Source: Xiphydria camelus (taxonomy: Eukaryota > Arthropoda > Insecta > Hymenoptera > Xiphydriidae). From it: a stretch of DNA of 64,000 nt. Positions within the stretch are counted from its first letter, which is position 1, and every line of letters begins with the position of its first letter. The notes beneath the pieces are model-generated. The model searched no databases. It saw nothing but the letters and a program-made list of their open reading frames with translations, and was not told the DNA's origin. The position numbers and the translations under genes are program-made. Shown here one piece after another: positions 14,101 through 29,750 of this stretch. The DNA lies in NCBI GenBank assembly GCA_963678675.1, contig OY783194.1, forward strand, positions 28,188,278 through 28,252,277. The letters are read 5' to 3'.

Positions 14101-16684
14101 GAGATTCCAATTCCGAAGATTTTCATTTTTCGAAAAAATTGACAATTTCTGTAAGGTCGGGACCTTACAGAAAATGCGATTTTTCGCAAAAATCGAAATC
14201 TCTGGAATCGAATTCTCGACCATCCTATCTTATGTATTTTTTCGCGCTGATTACGAAAATGATAGATTTATTGAGGAAATCTCAACGGAACACCGAGATA
14301 TCGATGATTTCTTGCGGGAAAAAAAATTTCTTTATACACAAAATCAGCGTTATTTCATATTTCCTTTGAGATATCGACCAAATAACCGTGTTTTTCGGAA
14401 TCAGCGTAAAAAAATACATCGGATAGGGTGGTCGAGATTCCAATTCCGAAGATTTTCATTTTTCGAAAAAATTGACAATTTCTGTAAGGTCGGGACCTTA
14501 CAGAAAATGCGATTTTTCGCAAAAATCGAAATCTCTGGAATCGAATTCTCGACCATCCTATCTTATGTATTTTTTCGCGCTGATTACGAAAATGATAGAT
14601 TTATTGAGGAAATCTCAACGGAACACCGAGATATCGATGATTTCTTGCGGAAAGAAAAATTTCTTTATACACAAAATCAGCGTTATTTCATATTTCCTTT
14701 GAGATTTCGACCAAATAACCGTGTTTTTCGGAATCAGCGTAAAAAAATACATCGGATAGGGTGGTCGAGATTCCAATTCCGAAGATTTTCATTTTTCGAA
14801 AAAATTGACAATTTCTGTAAGGTCGGGACCTTACAGAAAATGCGATTTTTCGCAAAAATCGAAATCTCTGGAATCGAATTCTCGACCATCCTATCTTATG
14901 TATTTTTTCGCGCTGATTACGAAAATGATAGATTTATTGAGGAAATCTCAACGGAACACCGAGATATCGATGATTTCTTGCGGAAAGAAAAATTTCTTTA
15001 TACACAAAATCAGCGTTATTTCATATTTCCTTTGAGATTTCGACCAAATAACCGTGTTTTTCGGAATCAGCGTAAAAAAATACATCGGATAGGGTGGTCG
15101 AGATTCCAATTCCGAAGATTTTCATTTTTCGAAAAAATTGACAATTTCTGTAAGGTCGGGACCTTACAGAAAATGCGATTTTTCGCAAAAATCGAAATCT
15201 CTGGAATCGAATTCTCGACCATCCTATCTTATGTATTTTTTCGCGCTGATTACGAAAATGATAGATTTATTGAGGAAATCTCAACGGAACACCGAGATAT
15301 CGATGATTTCTTGCGGAAAGAAAAATTTCTTTATACACAAAATCAGCGTTATTTCATATTTCCTTTGAGATTTCGACCAAATAACCGTGTTTTTCGGAAT
15401 CAGCGTAAAAAATACATCGGATAGGGTGGTCGAGATTCCAATTCCGAAGATTTTCATTTTTCGAAAAAATTGACAATTTCTGTAAGGTCGGGACCTTACA
15501 GAAAATGCGATTTTTCGCAAAAATCGAAATCTGTGGAATCGAATTCTCGAGCATCCTATCTTATGTATTTTTTCGCGCTGATTACGAAAATGATAGATAT
15601 ATTGAGGAAATCTCAACGGAACACCGAGATATCGATGATTTCTTGCGGGAAAAAAAAATTTCTTTATACACAAAATCAGCGTTATTTCATATTTCCTTTG
15701 AGATTTCGACCAAATAACTGTGCTTTTCGGAATCAGCGTAAAAAAATACATCGGATTGGGTGGTCGAGATTCCAATTCCGAAGATTTTCATTTTTCGAAA
15801 AAATTGGCAATTTCTGTAAGGTCGGGACCTTAGAGAAAATGCAATTTTTCGCAAAAATCGAAATCTCTGGAATCGAATTCTCGACCATCCTATCTTATGT
15901 ATTTTTTCGCGCTGATTACGAAAATGATAGATTTATTGAGGAAATCGCAACGGAACACCGAGATATCGATGATTTCTTGCGGAAAAAATATTTTCTTTAT
16001 ACACAAAATCAGCGTTATTTCATATTTCCTTTGAGATTTCGAACAAATAACTGTGCTTTTCGGAATCAGCATTTCTGTAAGGTCGGGACCTTACAGAAAA
16101 TGCGATTTTTCGCAAAAATCGAAATCTCTGGAATCGAATTCTCGACCATCCTATCTTATGTATTTTTTCGCGCTGATTACGAAAATGATAGATTTATTGA
16201 GGAAATCTCAACGGAACACCGAGATATCGATGATTTCTTGCGGAAAGAAAAATTTCTTTATACACAAAATCAGCGTTATTTCATATTTCCTTTGAGATTT
16301 CGACCAAATAACCGTGTTTTTCGGAATCAGCGTAAAAAAATACATCGGATAGGGTGGTCGAGATTCCAATTCCGAAGATTTTCATTTTTCGAAAAAATTG
16401 ACAATTTCTGTAAGGTCGGGACCTTACAGAAAATGCGATTTTTCGCAAAAATCGAAATCTCTGGAATCGAATTCTCGACCATCCTATCTTATGTATTTTT
16501 TCGCGCTGATTACGAAAATGATAGATTTATTGAGGAAATCTCAACGGAACACCGAGATATCGATGATTTCTTGCGGAAAGAAAAATTTCTTTATACACAA
16601 AATCAGCGTTATTTCATATTTCCTTTGAGATTTCGACCAAATAACCGTGTTTTTCGGAATCAGCGTAAAAAATACATCGGATAG

Positions 16685-19600
16685 GGTGGTCGAGATTCCA
16701 ATTCCGAAGATTTTCATTTTTCGAAAAAATTGACAATTTCTGTAAGGTCGGGACCTTACAGAAAATGCGATTTTTCGCAAAAATCGAAATCTGTGGAATC
16801 GAATTCTCGAGCATCCTATCTTATGTATTTTTTCGCGCTGATTACGAAAATGATAGATATATTGAGGAAATCTCAACGGAACACCGAGATATCGATGATT
16901 TCTTGCGGGAAAAAAAAATTTCTTTATACACAAAATCAGCGTTATTTCATATTTCCTTTGAGATTTCGACCAAATAACTGTGCTTTTCGGAATCAGCGTA
17001 AAAAAATACATCGGATTGGGTGGTCGAGATTCCAATTCCGAAGATTTTCATTTTTCGAAAAAATTGGCAATTTCTGTAAGGTCGGGACCTTAGAGAAAAT
17101 GCAATTTTTCGCAAAAATCGAAATCTCTGGAATCGAATTCTCGACCATCCTATCTTATGTATTTTTTCGCGCTGATTACGAAAATGATAGATTTATTGAG
17201 GAAATCGCAACGGAACACCGAGATATCGATGATTTCTTGCGGAAAAAATATTTTCTTTATACACAAAATCAGCGTTATTTCATATTTCCTTTGAGATTTC
17301 GAACAAATAACTGTGCTTTTCGGAATCAGCATTTCTGTAAGGTCGGGACCTTACAGAAAATGCGATTTTTCGCAAAAATCGAAATCTCTGGAATCGAATT
17401 CTCGACCATCCTATCTTATGTATTTTTTCGCGCTGATTACGAAAATGATAGATTTATTGAGGAAATCTCAACGGAACACCGAGATATCGATGATTTCTTG
17501 CGGGAAAAAAAATTTCTTTATACACAAAATCAGCGTTATTTCATATTTCCTTTGAGATATCGACCAAATAACCGTGCTTTTCGGAATCAGCGTAAAAAAA
17601 TACATCGGATAGGGTGGTCGAGATTCCAATTCCGAAGATTTTCATTTTTCGAAAAAATTGACAATTTCTGTAAGGTCGGGACCTTACAGAAAATGCGATT
17701 TTTCGCAAAAATCGAAATCTCTGGAATCGAATTCTCGACCATCCTATCTTATGTATTTTTTCGCGCTGATTACGAAAATGATAGATTTATTGAGGAAATC
17801 TCAACGGAACACCGAGATATCGATGATTTCTTGCGGGAAAAAAAATTTCTTTATACACAAAATAAGCGTTATTTCATATTTCCTTTGAGATATCGACCAA
17901 ATAACCGTGTTTTTCGGAATCAGCGTAAAAAAATACATCGGATAGGGTGGTCGAGATTCCAATTCCGAAGATTTTCATTTTTCGAAAAAATTGACAATTT
18001 CTGTAAGGTCGGGACCTTACAGAAAATGCGATTTTTCGCAAAAATCGAAATCTCTGGAATCGAATTCTCGACCATCCTATCTTATGTATTTTTTCGCGCT
18101 GATTACGAAAATGATAGATTTATTGAGGAAATCTCAACGGAACACCGAGATATCGATGATTTCTTGCGGAAAGAAAAATTTCTTTATACACAAAATCAGC
18201 GTTATTTCATATTTCCTTTGAGATTTCGACCAAATAACCGTGTTTTTCGGAATCAGCGTAAAAAAATACATCGGATAGGGTGGTCGAGATTCCAATTCCG
18301 AAGATTTTCATTTTTCGAAAAAATTGACAATTTCTGTAAGGTCGGGACCTTACAGAAAATGCGATTTTTCGCAAAAATCGAAATCTCTGGAATCGAATTC
18401 TCGACCATCCTATCTTATGTATTTTTTCGCGCTGATTACGAAAATGATAGATTTATTGAGGAAATCTCAACGGAACACCGAGATATCGATGATTTCTTGC
18501 GGAAAGAAAAATTTCTTTATACACAAAATCAGCGTTATTTCATATTTCCTTTGAGATTTCGACCAAATAACCGTGTTTTTCGGAATCAGCGTAAAAAAAT
18601 ACATCGGATAGGGTGGTCGAGATTCCAATTCCGAAGATTTTCATTTTTCGAAAAAATTGACAATTTCTGTAAGGTCGGGACCTTACAGAAAATGCGATTT
18701 TTCGCAAAAATCGAAATCTCTGGAATCGAATTCTCGACCATCCTATCTTATGTATTTTTTCGCGCTGATTACGAAAATGATAGATTTATTGAGGAAATCT
18801 CAACGGAACACCGAGATATCGATGATTTCTTGCGGGAAAAAAAATTTCTTTATACACAAAATCAGCGTTATTTCATATTTCCTTTGAGATATCGACCAAA
18901 TAACCGTGCTTTTCGGAATCAGCGTAAAAAAATACATCGGATAGGGTGGTCGAGATTCCAATTCCGAAGATTTTCATTTTTCGAAAAAATTGACAATTTC
19001 TGTAAGGTCGGGACCTTACAGAAAATGCGATTTTTCGCAAAAATCGAAATCTCTGGAATCGAATTCTCGACCATCCTATCTTATGTATTTTTTCGCGCTG
19101 ATTACGAAAATGATAGATTTATTGAGGAAATCTCAACGGAACACCGAGATATCGATGATTTCTTGCGGGAAAAAAAATTTCTTTATACACAAAATAAGCG
19201 TTATTTCATATTTCCTTTGAGATATCGACCAAATAACCGTGTTTTTCGGAATCAGCGTAAAAAAATACATCGGATAGGGTGGTCGAGATTCCAATTCCGA
19301 AGATTTTCATTTTTCGAAAAAATTGACAATTTCTGTAAGGTCGGGACCTTACAGAAAATGCGATTTTTCGCAAAAATCGAAATCTCTGGAATCGAATTCT
19401 CGACCATCCTATCTTATGTATTTTTTCGCGCTGATTACGAAAATGATAGATTTATTGAGGAAATCTCAACGGAACACCGAGATATCGATGATTTCTTGCG
19501 GAAAGAAAAATTTCTTTATACACAAAATCACCGTTATTTCATATTTCCTTTGAGATATCGACCAAATAACCGTGCTTTTCGGAATCAGCGTAAAAAAATA

Positions 19601-22600
19601 CATCGGATAGGGTGGTCGAGATTCCAATTCCGAAGATTTTCATTTTTCGAAAAAATTGACAATTTCTGTAAGGTCGGGACCTTACAGAAAATGCGATTTT
19701 TCGCAAAAATCGAAATCTCTGGAATCGAATTCTCGACCATCCTATCTTATGTATTTTTTCGCGCTGATTACGAAAATGATAGATTTATTGAGGAAATCTC
19801 AACGGAACACCGAGATATCGATGATTTCTTGCGGGAAAAAAAATTTCTTTATACACAAAATAAGCGTTATTTCATATTTCCTTTGAGATATCGACCAAAT
19901 AACCGTGTTTTTCGGAATCAGCGTAAAAAAATACATCGGATAGGGTGGTCGAGATTCCAATTCCGAAGATTTTCATTTTTCGAAAAAATTGACAATTTCT
20001 GTAAGGTTGGGACCTTACAGAAAATGCGATTTTTCGCAAAAATCGAAATCTCTGGAATCGAATTCTCGACCATCCTATCTTATGTATTTTTTCGCGCTGA
20101 TTACGAAAATGATAGATTTATTGAGGAAATCTCAACGGAACACCGAGATATCGATGATTTCTTGCGGAAAGAAAAATTTCTTTATACACAAAATCACCGT
20201 TATTTCATATTTCCTTTGAGATTTCGACCAAATAACCGTGCTTTTCGGAATCAGCGTAAAAAAATACATCGGATAGGGTGGTCGAGATTCCAATTCCGAA
20301 GATTTTCATTTTTCGAAAAAATTGACAATTTCTGTAAGGTCGGGACCTTACAGAAAATGCGATTTTTCGCAAAAATCGAAATCTCTGGAATCGAATTCTC
20401 GACCATCCTATCTTATGTATTTTTTCGCGCTGATTACGAAAATGATAGATTTATTGAGGAAATCTCAACGGAACACCGAGATATCGATGATTTCTTGCGG
20501 GAAAAAAAATTTCTTTATACACAAAATAAGCGTTATTTCATATTTCCTTTGAGATATCGACCAAATAACCGTGTTTTTCGGAATCAGCGTAAAAAAATAC
20601 ATCGGATAGGGTGGTCGAGATTCCAATTCCGAAGATTTTCATTTTTCGAAAAAATTGACAATTTCTGTAAGGTCGGGACCTTACAGAAAATGCGATTTTT
20701 CGCAAAAATCGAAATCTCTGGAATCGAATTCTCGACCATCCTATCTTATGTATTTTTTCGCGCTGATTACGAAAATGATAGATTTATTGAGGAAATCTCA
20801 ACGGAACACCGAGATATCGATGATTTCTTGCGGAAAGAAAAATTTCTTTATACACAAAATCAGCGTTATTTCATATTTCCTTTGAGATTTCGACCAAATA
20901 ACCGTGTTTTTCGGAATCAGCGTAAAAAAATACATCGGATAGGGTGGTCGAGATTCCAATTCCGAAGATTTTCATTTTTCGAAAAAATTGACAATTTCTG
21001 TAAGGTCGGGACCTTACAGAAAATGCGATTTTTCGCAAAAATCGAAATCTCTGGAATCGAATTCTCGACCATCCTATCTTATGTATTTTTTCGCGCTGAT
21101 TACGAAAATGATAGATTTATTGAGGAAATCTCAACGGAACACCGAGATATCGATGATTTCTTGCGGAAAAAATATCTTATGTATTTTTTCGCGCTGATTA
21201 CGAAAATGATAGATTTATTGAGGAAATCTCAACGGAACACCGAGATATCGATGATTTCTTGCGGAAAGAAAAATTTCTTTATACACAAAATCAGCGTTAT
21301 TTCATATTTCCTTTGAGATTTCGACCAAATAACCGTGTTTCTCGGAATCAGCGTAAAAAAATGCATCGGATAGGGTGGTCGAGATTCCAATTCCGAAGAT
21401 TTTCATTTTTCGAAAAAATTGACAATTTCTGTAAGGTCGGGACCTTAGAGAAAATGCGATTTTTCGCAAAAATCGAAATCTCTGGAATCGAATTCTCGAC
21501 CATCCTATCTTATGTATTTTTTCGCGCTGATTACGAAAATGATAGATTTATTGAGGAAATCTCAACGGAACACCGAGATATCGATGATTTCTTGCGGGAA
21601 AAAAAATTTCTTTATACACAAAATCAGCGTTATTTCATATTTCCTTTGAGATATCGACCAAATAACCGTGCTTTTCGGAATCAGCGTAAAAAAATACATC
21701 GGATAGGGTGGTCGAGATTCCAATTCCGAAGATTTTCATTTTTCGAAAAAATTGACAATTTCTGTAAGGTCGGGACCTTAGAGAAAATGCGATTTTTCGC
21801 AAAAATCGAAATCTCTGGAATCGAATTCTCGACCATCCTATCTTATGTACTTTTTCGCGCTGATTACGAAAATGATAGATTTATTGAGGAAATCGCAACG
21901 GAACACCGAGATATCGATGATTTCTTGCGGGAAAAAAAATTTCTTTATACACAAAATAAGCGTTATTTCATATTTCCTTTGAGATATCGACCAAATAACC
22001 GTGTTTTTCGGAATCAGCGTAAAAAAATACATCGGATAGGGTGGTCGAGATTCCAATTCCGAAGATTTTCATTTTTCGAAAAAATTGACAATTTCTGTAA
22101 GGTCGGGACCTTACAGAAAATGCGATTTTTCGCAAAAATCGAAATCTCTGGAATCGAATTCTCGACCATCCTATCTTATGTATTTTTTCGCGCTGATTAC
22201 GAAAATGATAGATTTATTGAGGAAATCTCAACGGAACACCGAGATATCGATGATTTCTTGCGGAAAGAAAAATTTCTTTATACACAAAATCAGCGTTATT
22301 TCATATTTCCTTTGAGATTTCGACCAAATAACCGTGTTTTTCGGAATCAGCGTAAAAAAATACATCGGATAGGGTGGTCGAGATTCCAATTCCGAAGATT
22401 TTCATTTTTCGAAAAAATTGACAATTTCTGTAAGGTCGGGACCTTACAGAAAATGCGATTTTTCGCAAAAATCGAAATCTCTGGAATCGAATTCTCGACC
22501 ATCCTATCTTATGTATTTTTTCGCGCTGATTACGAAAATGATAGATTTATTGAGGAAATCTCAACGGAACACCGAGATATCGATGATTTCTTGCGGAAAA

Positions 22601-25600
22601 AATATCTTATGTATTTTTTCGCGCTGATTACGAAAATGATAGATTTATTGAGGAAATCTCAACGGAACACCGAGATATCGATGATTTCTTGCGGAAAGAA
22701 AAATTTCTTTATACACAAAATCAGCGTTATTTCATATTTCCTTTGAGATTTCGACCAAATAACCGTGTTTCTCGGAATCAGCGTAAAAAAATGCATCGGA
22801 TAGGGTGGTCGAGATTCCAATTCCGAAGATTTTCATTTTTCGAAAAAATTGACAATTTCTGTAAGGTCGGGACCTTAGAGAAAATGCGATTTTTCGCAAA
22901 AATCGAAATCTCTGGAATCGAATTCTCGACCATCCTATCTTATGTATTTTTTCGCGCTGATTACGAAAATGATAGATTTATTGAGGAAATCTCAACGGAA
23001 CACCGAGATATCGATGATTTCTTGCGGAAAGAAAAATTTCTTTATACACAAAATCAGCGTTATTTCATATTTCCTTTGAGATTTCGACCAAATAACCGTG
23101 TTTTTCGGAATCAGCGTAAAAAAATACATCGGATAGGGTGGTCGAGATTCCAATTCCGAAGATTTTCATTTTTCGAAAAAATTGACAATTTCTGTAAGGT
23201 CGGGACCTTACAGAAAATGCGATTTTTCGCAAAAATCGAAATCTCTGGAATCGAATTCTCGACCATCCTATCTTATGTATTTTTTCGCGCTGATTACGAA
23301 AATGATAGATTTATTGAGGAAATCTCAACGGAACACCGAGATATCGATGATTTCTTGCGGAAAGAAAAATTTCTTTATACACAAAATCAGCGTTATTTCA
23401 TATTTCCTTTGAGATTTCGACCAAATAACCGTGTTTTTCGGAATCAGCGTAAAAAATACATCGGATAGGGTGGTCGAGATTCCAATTCCGAAGATTTTCA
23501 TTTTTCGAAAAAATTGACAATTTCTGTAAGGTCGGGACCTTACAGAAAATGCGATTTTTCGCAAAAATCGAAATCTGTGGAATCGAATTCTCGAGCATCC
23601 TATCTTATGTATTTTTTCGCGCTGATTACGAAAATGATAGATATATTGAGGAAATCTCAACGGAACACCGAGATATCGATGATTTCTTGCGGGAAAAAAA
23701 AATTTCTTTATACACAAAATCAGCGTTATTTCATATTTCCTTTGAGATTTCGACCAAATAACTGTGCTTTTCGGAATCAGCGTAAAAAAATACATCGGAT
23801 TGGGTGGTCGAGATTCCAATTCCGAAGATTTTCATTTTTCGAAAAAATTGGCAATTTCTGTAAGGTCGGGACCTTAGAGAAAATGCAATTTTTCGCAAAA
23901 ATCGAAATCTCTGGAATCGAATTCTCGACCATCCTATCTTATGTATTTTTTCGCGCTGATTACGAAAATGATAGATTTATTGAGGAAATCGCAACGGAAC
24001 ACCGAGATATCGATGATTTCTTGCGGAAAAAATATTTTCTTTATACACAAAATCAGCGTTATTTCATATTTCCTTTGAGATTTCGAACAAATAACTGTGC
24101 TTTTCGGAATCAGCATTTCTGTAAGGTCGGGACCTTACAGAAAATGCGATTTTTCGCAAAAATCGAAATCTCTGGAATCGAATTCTCGACCATCCTATCT
24201 TATGTATTTTTTCGCGCTGATTACGAAAATGATAGATTTATTGAGGAAATCTCAACGGAACACCGAGATATCGATGATTTCTTGCGGGAAAAAAAATTTC
24301 TTTATACACAAAATCAGCGTTATTTCATATTTCCTTTGAGATATCGACCAAATAACCGTGCTTTTCGGAATCAGCGTAAAAAAATACATCGGATAGGGTG
24401 GTCGAGATTCCAATTCCGAAGATTTTCATTTTTCGAAAAAATTGACAATTTCTGTAAGGTCGGGACCTTACAGAAAATGCGATTTTTCGCAAAAATCGAA
24501 ATCTCTGGAATCGAATTCTCGACCATCCTATCTTATGTATTTTTTCGCGCTGATTACGAAAATGATAGATTTATTGAGGAAATCTCAACGGAACACCGAG
24601 ATATCGATGATTTCTTGCGGGAAAAAAAATTTCTTTATACACAAAATAAGCGTTATTTCATATTTCCTTTGAGATATCGACCAAATAACCGTGTTTTTCG
24701 GAATCAGCGTAAAAAAATACATCGGATAGGGTGGTCGAGATTCCAATTCCGAAGATTTTCATTTTTCGAAAAAATTGACAATTTCTGTAAGGTCGGGACC
24801 TTACAGAAAATGCGATTTTTCGCAAAAATCGAAATCTCTGGAATCGAATTCTCGACCATCCTATCTTATGTATTTTTTCGCGCTGATTACGAAAATGATA
24901 GATTTATTGAGGAAATCTCAACGGAACACCGAGATATCGATGATTTCTTGCGGAAAGAAAAATTTCTTTATACACAAAATCAGCGTTATTTCATATTTCC
25001 TTTGAGATTTCGACCAAATAACCGTGTTTTTCGGAATCAGCGTAAAAAAATACATCGGATAGGGTGGTCGAGATTCCAATTCCGAAGATTTTCATTTTTC
25101 GAAAAAATTGACAATTTCTGTAAGGTCGGGACCTTACAGAAAATGCGATTTTTCGCAAAAATCGAAATCTCTGGAATCGAATTCTCGACCATCCTATCTT
25201 ATGTATTTTTTCGCGCTGATTACGAAAATGATAGATTTATTGAGGAAATCTCAACGGAACACCGAGATATCGATGATTTCTTGCGGAAAGAAAAATTTCT
25301 TTATACACAAAATCAGCGTTATTTCATATTTCCTTTGAGATTTCGACCAAATAACCGTGTTTTTCGGAATCAGCGTAAAAAAATACATCGGATAGGGTGG
25401 TCGAGATTCCAATTCCGAAGATTTTCATTTTTCGAAAAAATTGACAATTTCTGTAAGGTCGGGACCTTACAGAAAATGCGATTTTTCGCAAAAATCGAAA
25501 TCTCTGGAATCGAATTCTCGACCATCCTATCTTATGTATTTTTTCGCGCTGATTACGAAAATGATAGATTTATTGAGGAAATCTCAACGGAACACCGAGA

Positions 25601-28600
25601 TATCGATGATTTCTTGCGGGAAAAAAAATTTCTTTATACACAAAATCAGCGTTATTTCATATTTCCTTTGAGATATCGACCAAATAACCGTGCTTTTCGG
25701 AATCAGCGTAAAAAAATACATCGGATAGGGTGGTCGAGATTCCAATTCCGAAGATTTTCATTTTTCGAAAAAATTGACAATTTCTGTAAGGTCGGGACCT
25801 TACAGAAAATGCGATTTTTCGCAAAAATCGAAATCTCTGGAATCGAATTCTCGACCATCCTATCTTATGTATTTTTTCGCGCTGATTACGAAAATGATAG
25901 ATTTATTGAGGAAATCTCAACGGAACACCGAGATATCGATGATTTCTTGCGGGAAAAAAAATTTCTTTATACACAAAATAAGCGTTATTTCATATTTCCT
26001 TTGAGATATCGACCAAATAACCGTGTTTTTCGGAATCAGCGTAAAAAAATACATCGGATAGGGTGGTCGAGATTCCAATTCCGAAGATTTTCATTTTTCG
26101 AAAAAATTGACAATTTCTGTAAGGTCGGGACCTTACAGAAAATGCGATTTTTCGCAAAAATCGAAATCTCTGGAATCGAATTCTCGACCATCCTATCTTA
26201 TGTATTTTTTCGCGCTGATTACGAAAATGATAGATTTATTGAGGAAATCTCAACGGAACACCGAGATATCGATGATTTCTTGCGGAAAGAAAAATTTCTT
26301 TATACACAAAATCACCGTTATTTCATATTTCCTTTGAGATATCGACCAAATAACCGTGCTTTTCGGAATCAGCGTAAAAAAATACATCGGATAGGGTGGT
26401 CGAGATTCCAATTCCGAAGATTTTCATTTTTCGAAAAAATTGACAATTTCTGTAAGGTCGGGACCTTACAGAAAATGCGATTTTTCGCAAAAATCGAAAT
26501 CTCTGGAATCGAATTCTCGACCATCCTATCTTATGTATTTTTTCGCGCTGATTACGAAAATGATAGATTTATTGAGGAAATCTCAACGGAACACCGAGAT
26601 ATCGATGATTTCTTGCGGGAAAAAAAATTTCTTTATACACAAAATAAGCGTTATTTCATATTTCCTTTGAGATATCGACCAAATAACCGTGTTTTTCGGA
26701 ATCAGCGTAAAAAAATACATCGGATAGGGTGGTCGAGATTCCAATTCCGAAGATTTTCATTTTTCGAAAAAATTGACAATTTCTGTAAGGTTGGGACCTT
26801 ACAGAAAATGCGATTTTTCGCAAAAATCGAAATCTCTGGAATCGAATTCTCGACCATCCTATCTTATGTATTTTTTCGCGCTGATTACGAAAATGATAGA
26901 TTTATTGAGGAAATCTCAACGGAACACCGAGATATCGATGATTTCTTGCGGAAAGAAAAATTTCTTTATACACAAAATCACCGTTATTTCATATTTCCTT
27001 TGAGATTTCGACCAAATAACCGTGCTTTTCGGAATCAGCGTAAAAAAATACATCGGATAGGGTGGTCGAGATTCCAATTCCGAAGATTTTCATTTTTCGA
27101 AAAAATTGACAATTTCTGTAAGGTCGGGACCTTACAGAAAATGCGATTTTTCGCAAAAATCGAAATCTCTGGAATCGAATTCTCGACCATCCTATCTTAT
27201 GTATTTTTTCGCGCTGATTACGAAAATGATAGATTTATTGAGGAAATCTCAACGGAACACCGAGATATCGATGATTTCTTGCGGGAAAAAAAATTTCTTT
27301 ATACACAAAATAAGCGTTATTTCATATTTCCTTTGAGATATCGACCAAATAACCGTGTTTTTCGGAATCAGCGTAAAAAAATACATCGGATAGGGTGGTC
27401 GAGATTCCAATTCCGAAGATTTTCATTTTTCGAAAAAATTGACAATTTCTGTAAGGTCGGGACCTTACAGAAAATGCGATTTTTCGCAAAAATCGAAATC
27501 TCTGGAATCGAATTCTCGACCATCCTATCTTATGTATTTTTTCGCGCTGATTACGAAAATGATAGATTTATTGAGGAAATCTCAACGGAACACCGAGATA
27601 TCGATGATTTCTTGCGGAAAGAAAAATTTCTTTATACACAAAATCAGCGTTATTTCATATTTCCTTTGAGATTTCGACCAAATAACCGTGTTTTTCGGAA
27701 TCAGCGTAAAAAAATACATCGGATAGGGTGGTCGAGATTCCAATTCCGAAGATTTTCATTTTTCGAAAAAATTGACAATTTCTGTAAGGTCGGGACCTTA
27801 CAGAAAATGCGATTTTTCGCAAAAATCGAAATCTCTGGAATCGAATTCTCGACCATCCTATCTTATGTATTTTTTCGCGCTGATTACGAAAATGATAGAT
27901 TTATTGAGGAAATCTCAACGGAACACCGAGATATCGATGATTTCTTGCGGAAAAAATATCTTATGTATTTTTTCGCGCTGATTACGAAAATGATAGATTT
28001 ATTGAGGAAATCTCAACGGAACACCGAGATATCGATGATTTCTTGCGGAAAGAAAAATTTCTTTATACACAAAATCAGCGTTATTTCATATTTCCTTTGA
28101 GATTTCGACCAAATAACCGTGTTTCTCGGAATCAGCGTAAAAAAATGCATCGGATAGGGTGGTCGAGATTCCAATTCCGAAGATTTTCATTTTTCGAAAA
28201 AATTGACAATTTCTGTAAGGTCGGGACCTTAGAGAAAATGCGATTTTTCGCAAAAATCGAAATCTCTGGAATCGAATTCTCGACCATCCTATCTTATGTA
28301 TTTTTTCGCGCTGATTACGAAAATGATAGATTTATTGAGGAAATCTCAACGGAACACCGAGATATCGATGATTTCTTGCGGGAAAAAAAATTTCTTTATA
28401 CACAAAATCAGCGTTATTTCATATTTCCTTTGAGATATCGACCAAATAACCGTGCTTTTCGGAATCAGCGTAAAAAAATACATCGGATAGGGTGGTCGAG
28501 ATTCCAATTCCGAAGATTTTCATTTTTCGAAAAAATTGACAATTTCTGTAAGGTCGGGACCTTAGAGAAAATGCGATTTTTCGCAAAAATCGAAATCTCT

Positions 28601-29750
28601 GGAATCGAATTCTCGACCATCCTATCTTATGTACTTTTTCGCGCTGATTACGAAAATGATAGATTTATTGAGGAAATCGCAACGGAACACCGAGATATCG
28701 ATGATTTCTTGCGGGAAAAAAAATTTCTTTATACACAAAATAAGCGTTATTTCATATTTCCTTTGAGATATCGACCAAATAACCGTGTTTTTCGGAATCA
28801 GCGTAAAAAAATACATCGGATAGGGTGGTCGAGATTCCAATTCCGAAGATTTTCATTTTTCGAAAAAATTGACAATTTCTGTAAGGTCGGGACCTTACAG
28901 AAAATGCGATTTTTCGCAAAAATCGAAATCTCTGGAATCGAATTCTCGACCATCCTATCTTATGTATTTTTTCGCGCTGATTACGAAAATGATAGATTTA
29001 TTGAGGAAATCTCAACGGAACACCGAGATATCGATGATTTCTTGCGGAAAGAAAAATTTCTTTATACACAAAATCAGCGTTATTTCATATTTCCTTTGAG
29101 ATTTCGACCAAATAACCGTGTTTTTCGGAATCAGCGTAAAAAAATACATCGGATAGGGTGGTCGAGATTCCAATTCCGAAGATTTTCATTTTTCGAAAAA
29201 ATTGACAATTTCTGTAAGGTCGGGACCTTACAGAAAATGCGATTTTTCGCAAAAATCGAAATCTCTGGAATCGAATTCTCGACCATCCTATCTTATGTAT
29301 TTTTTCGCGCTGATTACGAAAATGATAGATTTATTGAGGAAATCTCAACGGAACACCGAGATATCGATGATTTCTTGCGGAAAAAATATCTTATGTATTT
29401 TTTCGCGCTGATTACGAAAATGATAGATTTATTGAGGAAATCTCAACGGAACACCGAGATATCGATGATTTCTTGCGGAAAGAAAAATTTCTTTATACAC
29501 AAAATCAGCGTTATTTCATATTTCCTTTGAGATTTCGACCAAATAACCGTGTTTCTCGGAATCAGCGTAAAAAAATGCATCGGATAGGGTGGTCGAGATT
29601 CCAATTCCGAAGATTTTCATTTTTCGAAAAAATTGACAATTTCTGTAAGGTCGGGACCTTAGAGAAAATGCGATTTTTCGCAAAAATCGAAATCTCTGGA
29701 ATCGAATTCTCGACCATCCTATCTTATGTATTTTTTCGCGCTGATTACGA
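16685..29750 (+). repeat. Large tandem duplication, 6784-bp period
   Basis: The stretch from 16685 to about 22970 is repeated from 23469 to about 29750 with the same order of variant monomers at a constant offset of 6784 bp. A private C-to-T change in the junction hairpin (GGTTGGGACC for GGTCGGGACC, near 20008 and 26792) occurs only at these two places. That argues for a recent block duplication, or possibly an assembly duplication. The blocks diverge in monomer composition after about 22970/29750. Confidence 0.85.

Noticed and set aside
16730..21316. Giant open frames in the satellite (up to 1528 codons) as genes for a repeat protein
   Set aside because: They follow from a monomer of 333 bp with one stop-free frame. 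Variants are almost all amino-acid changing, one-base deletions break the frame, and other frames also give repeated short open frames on both strands.
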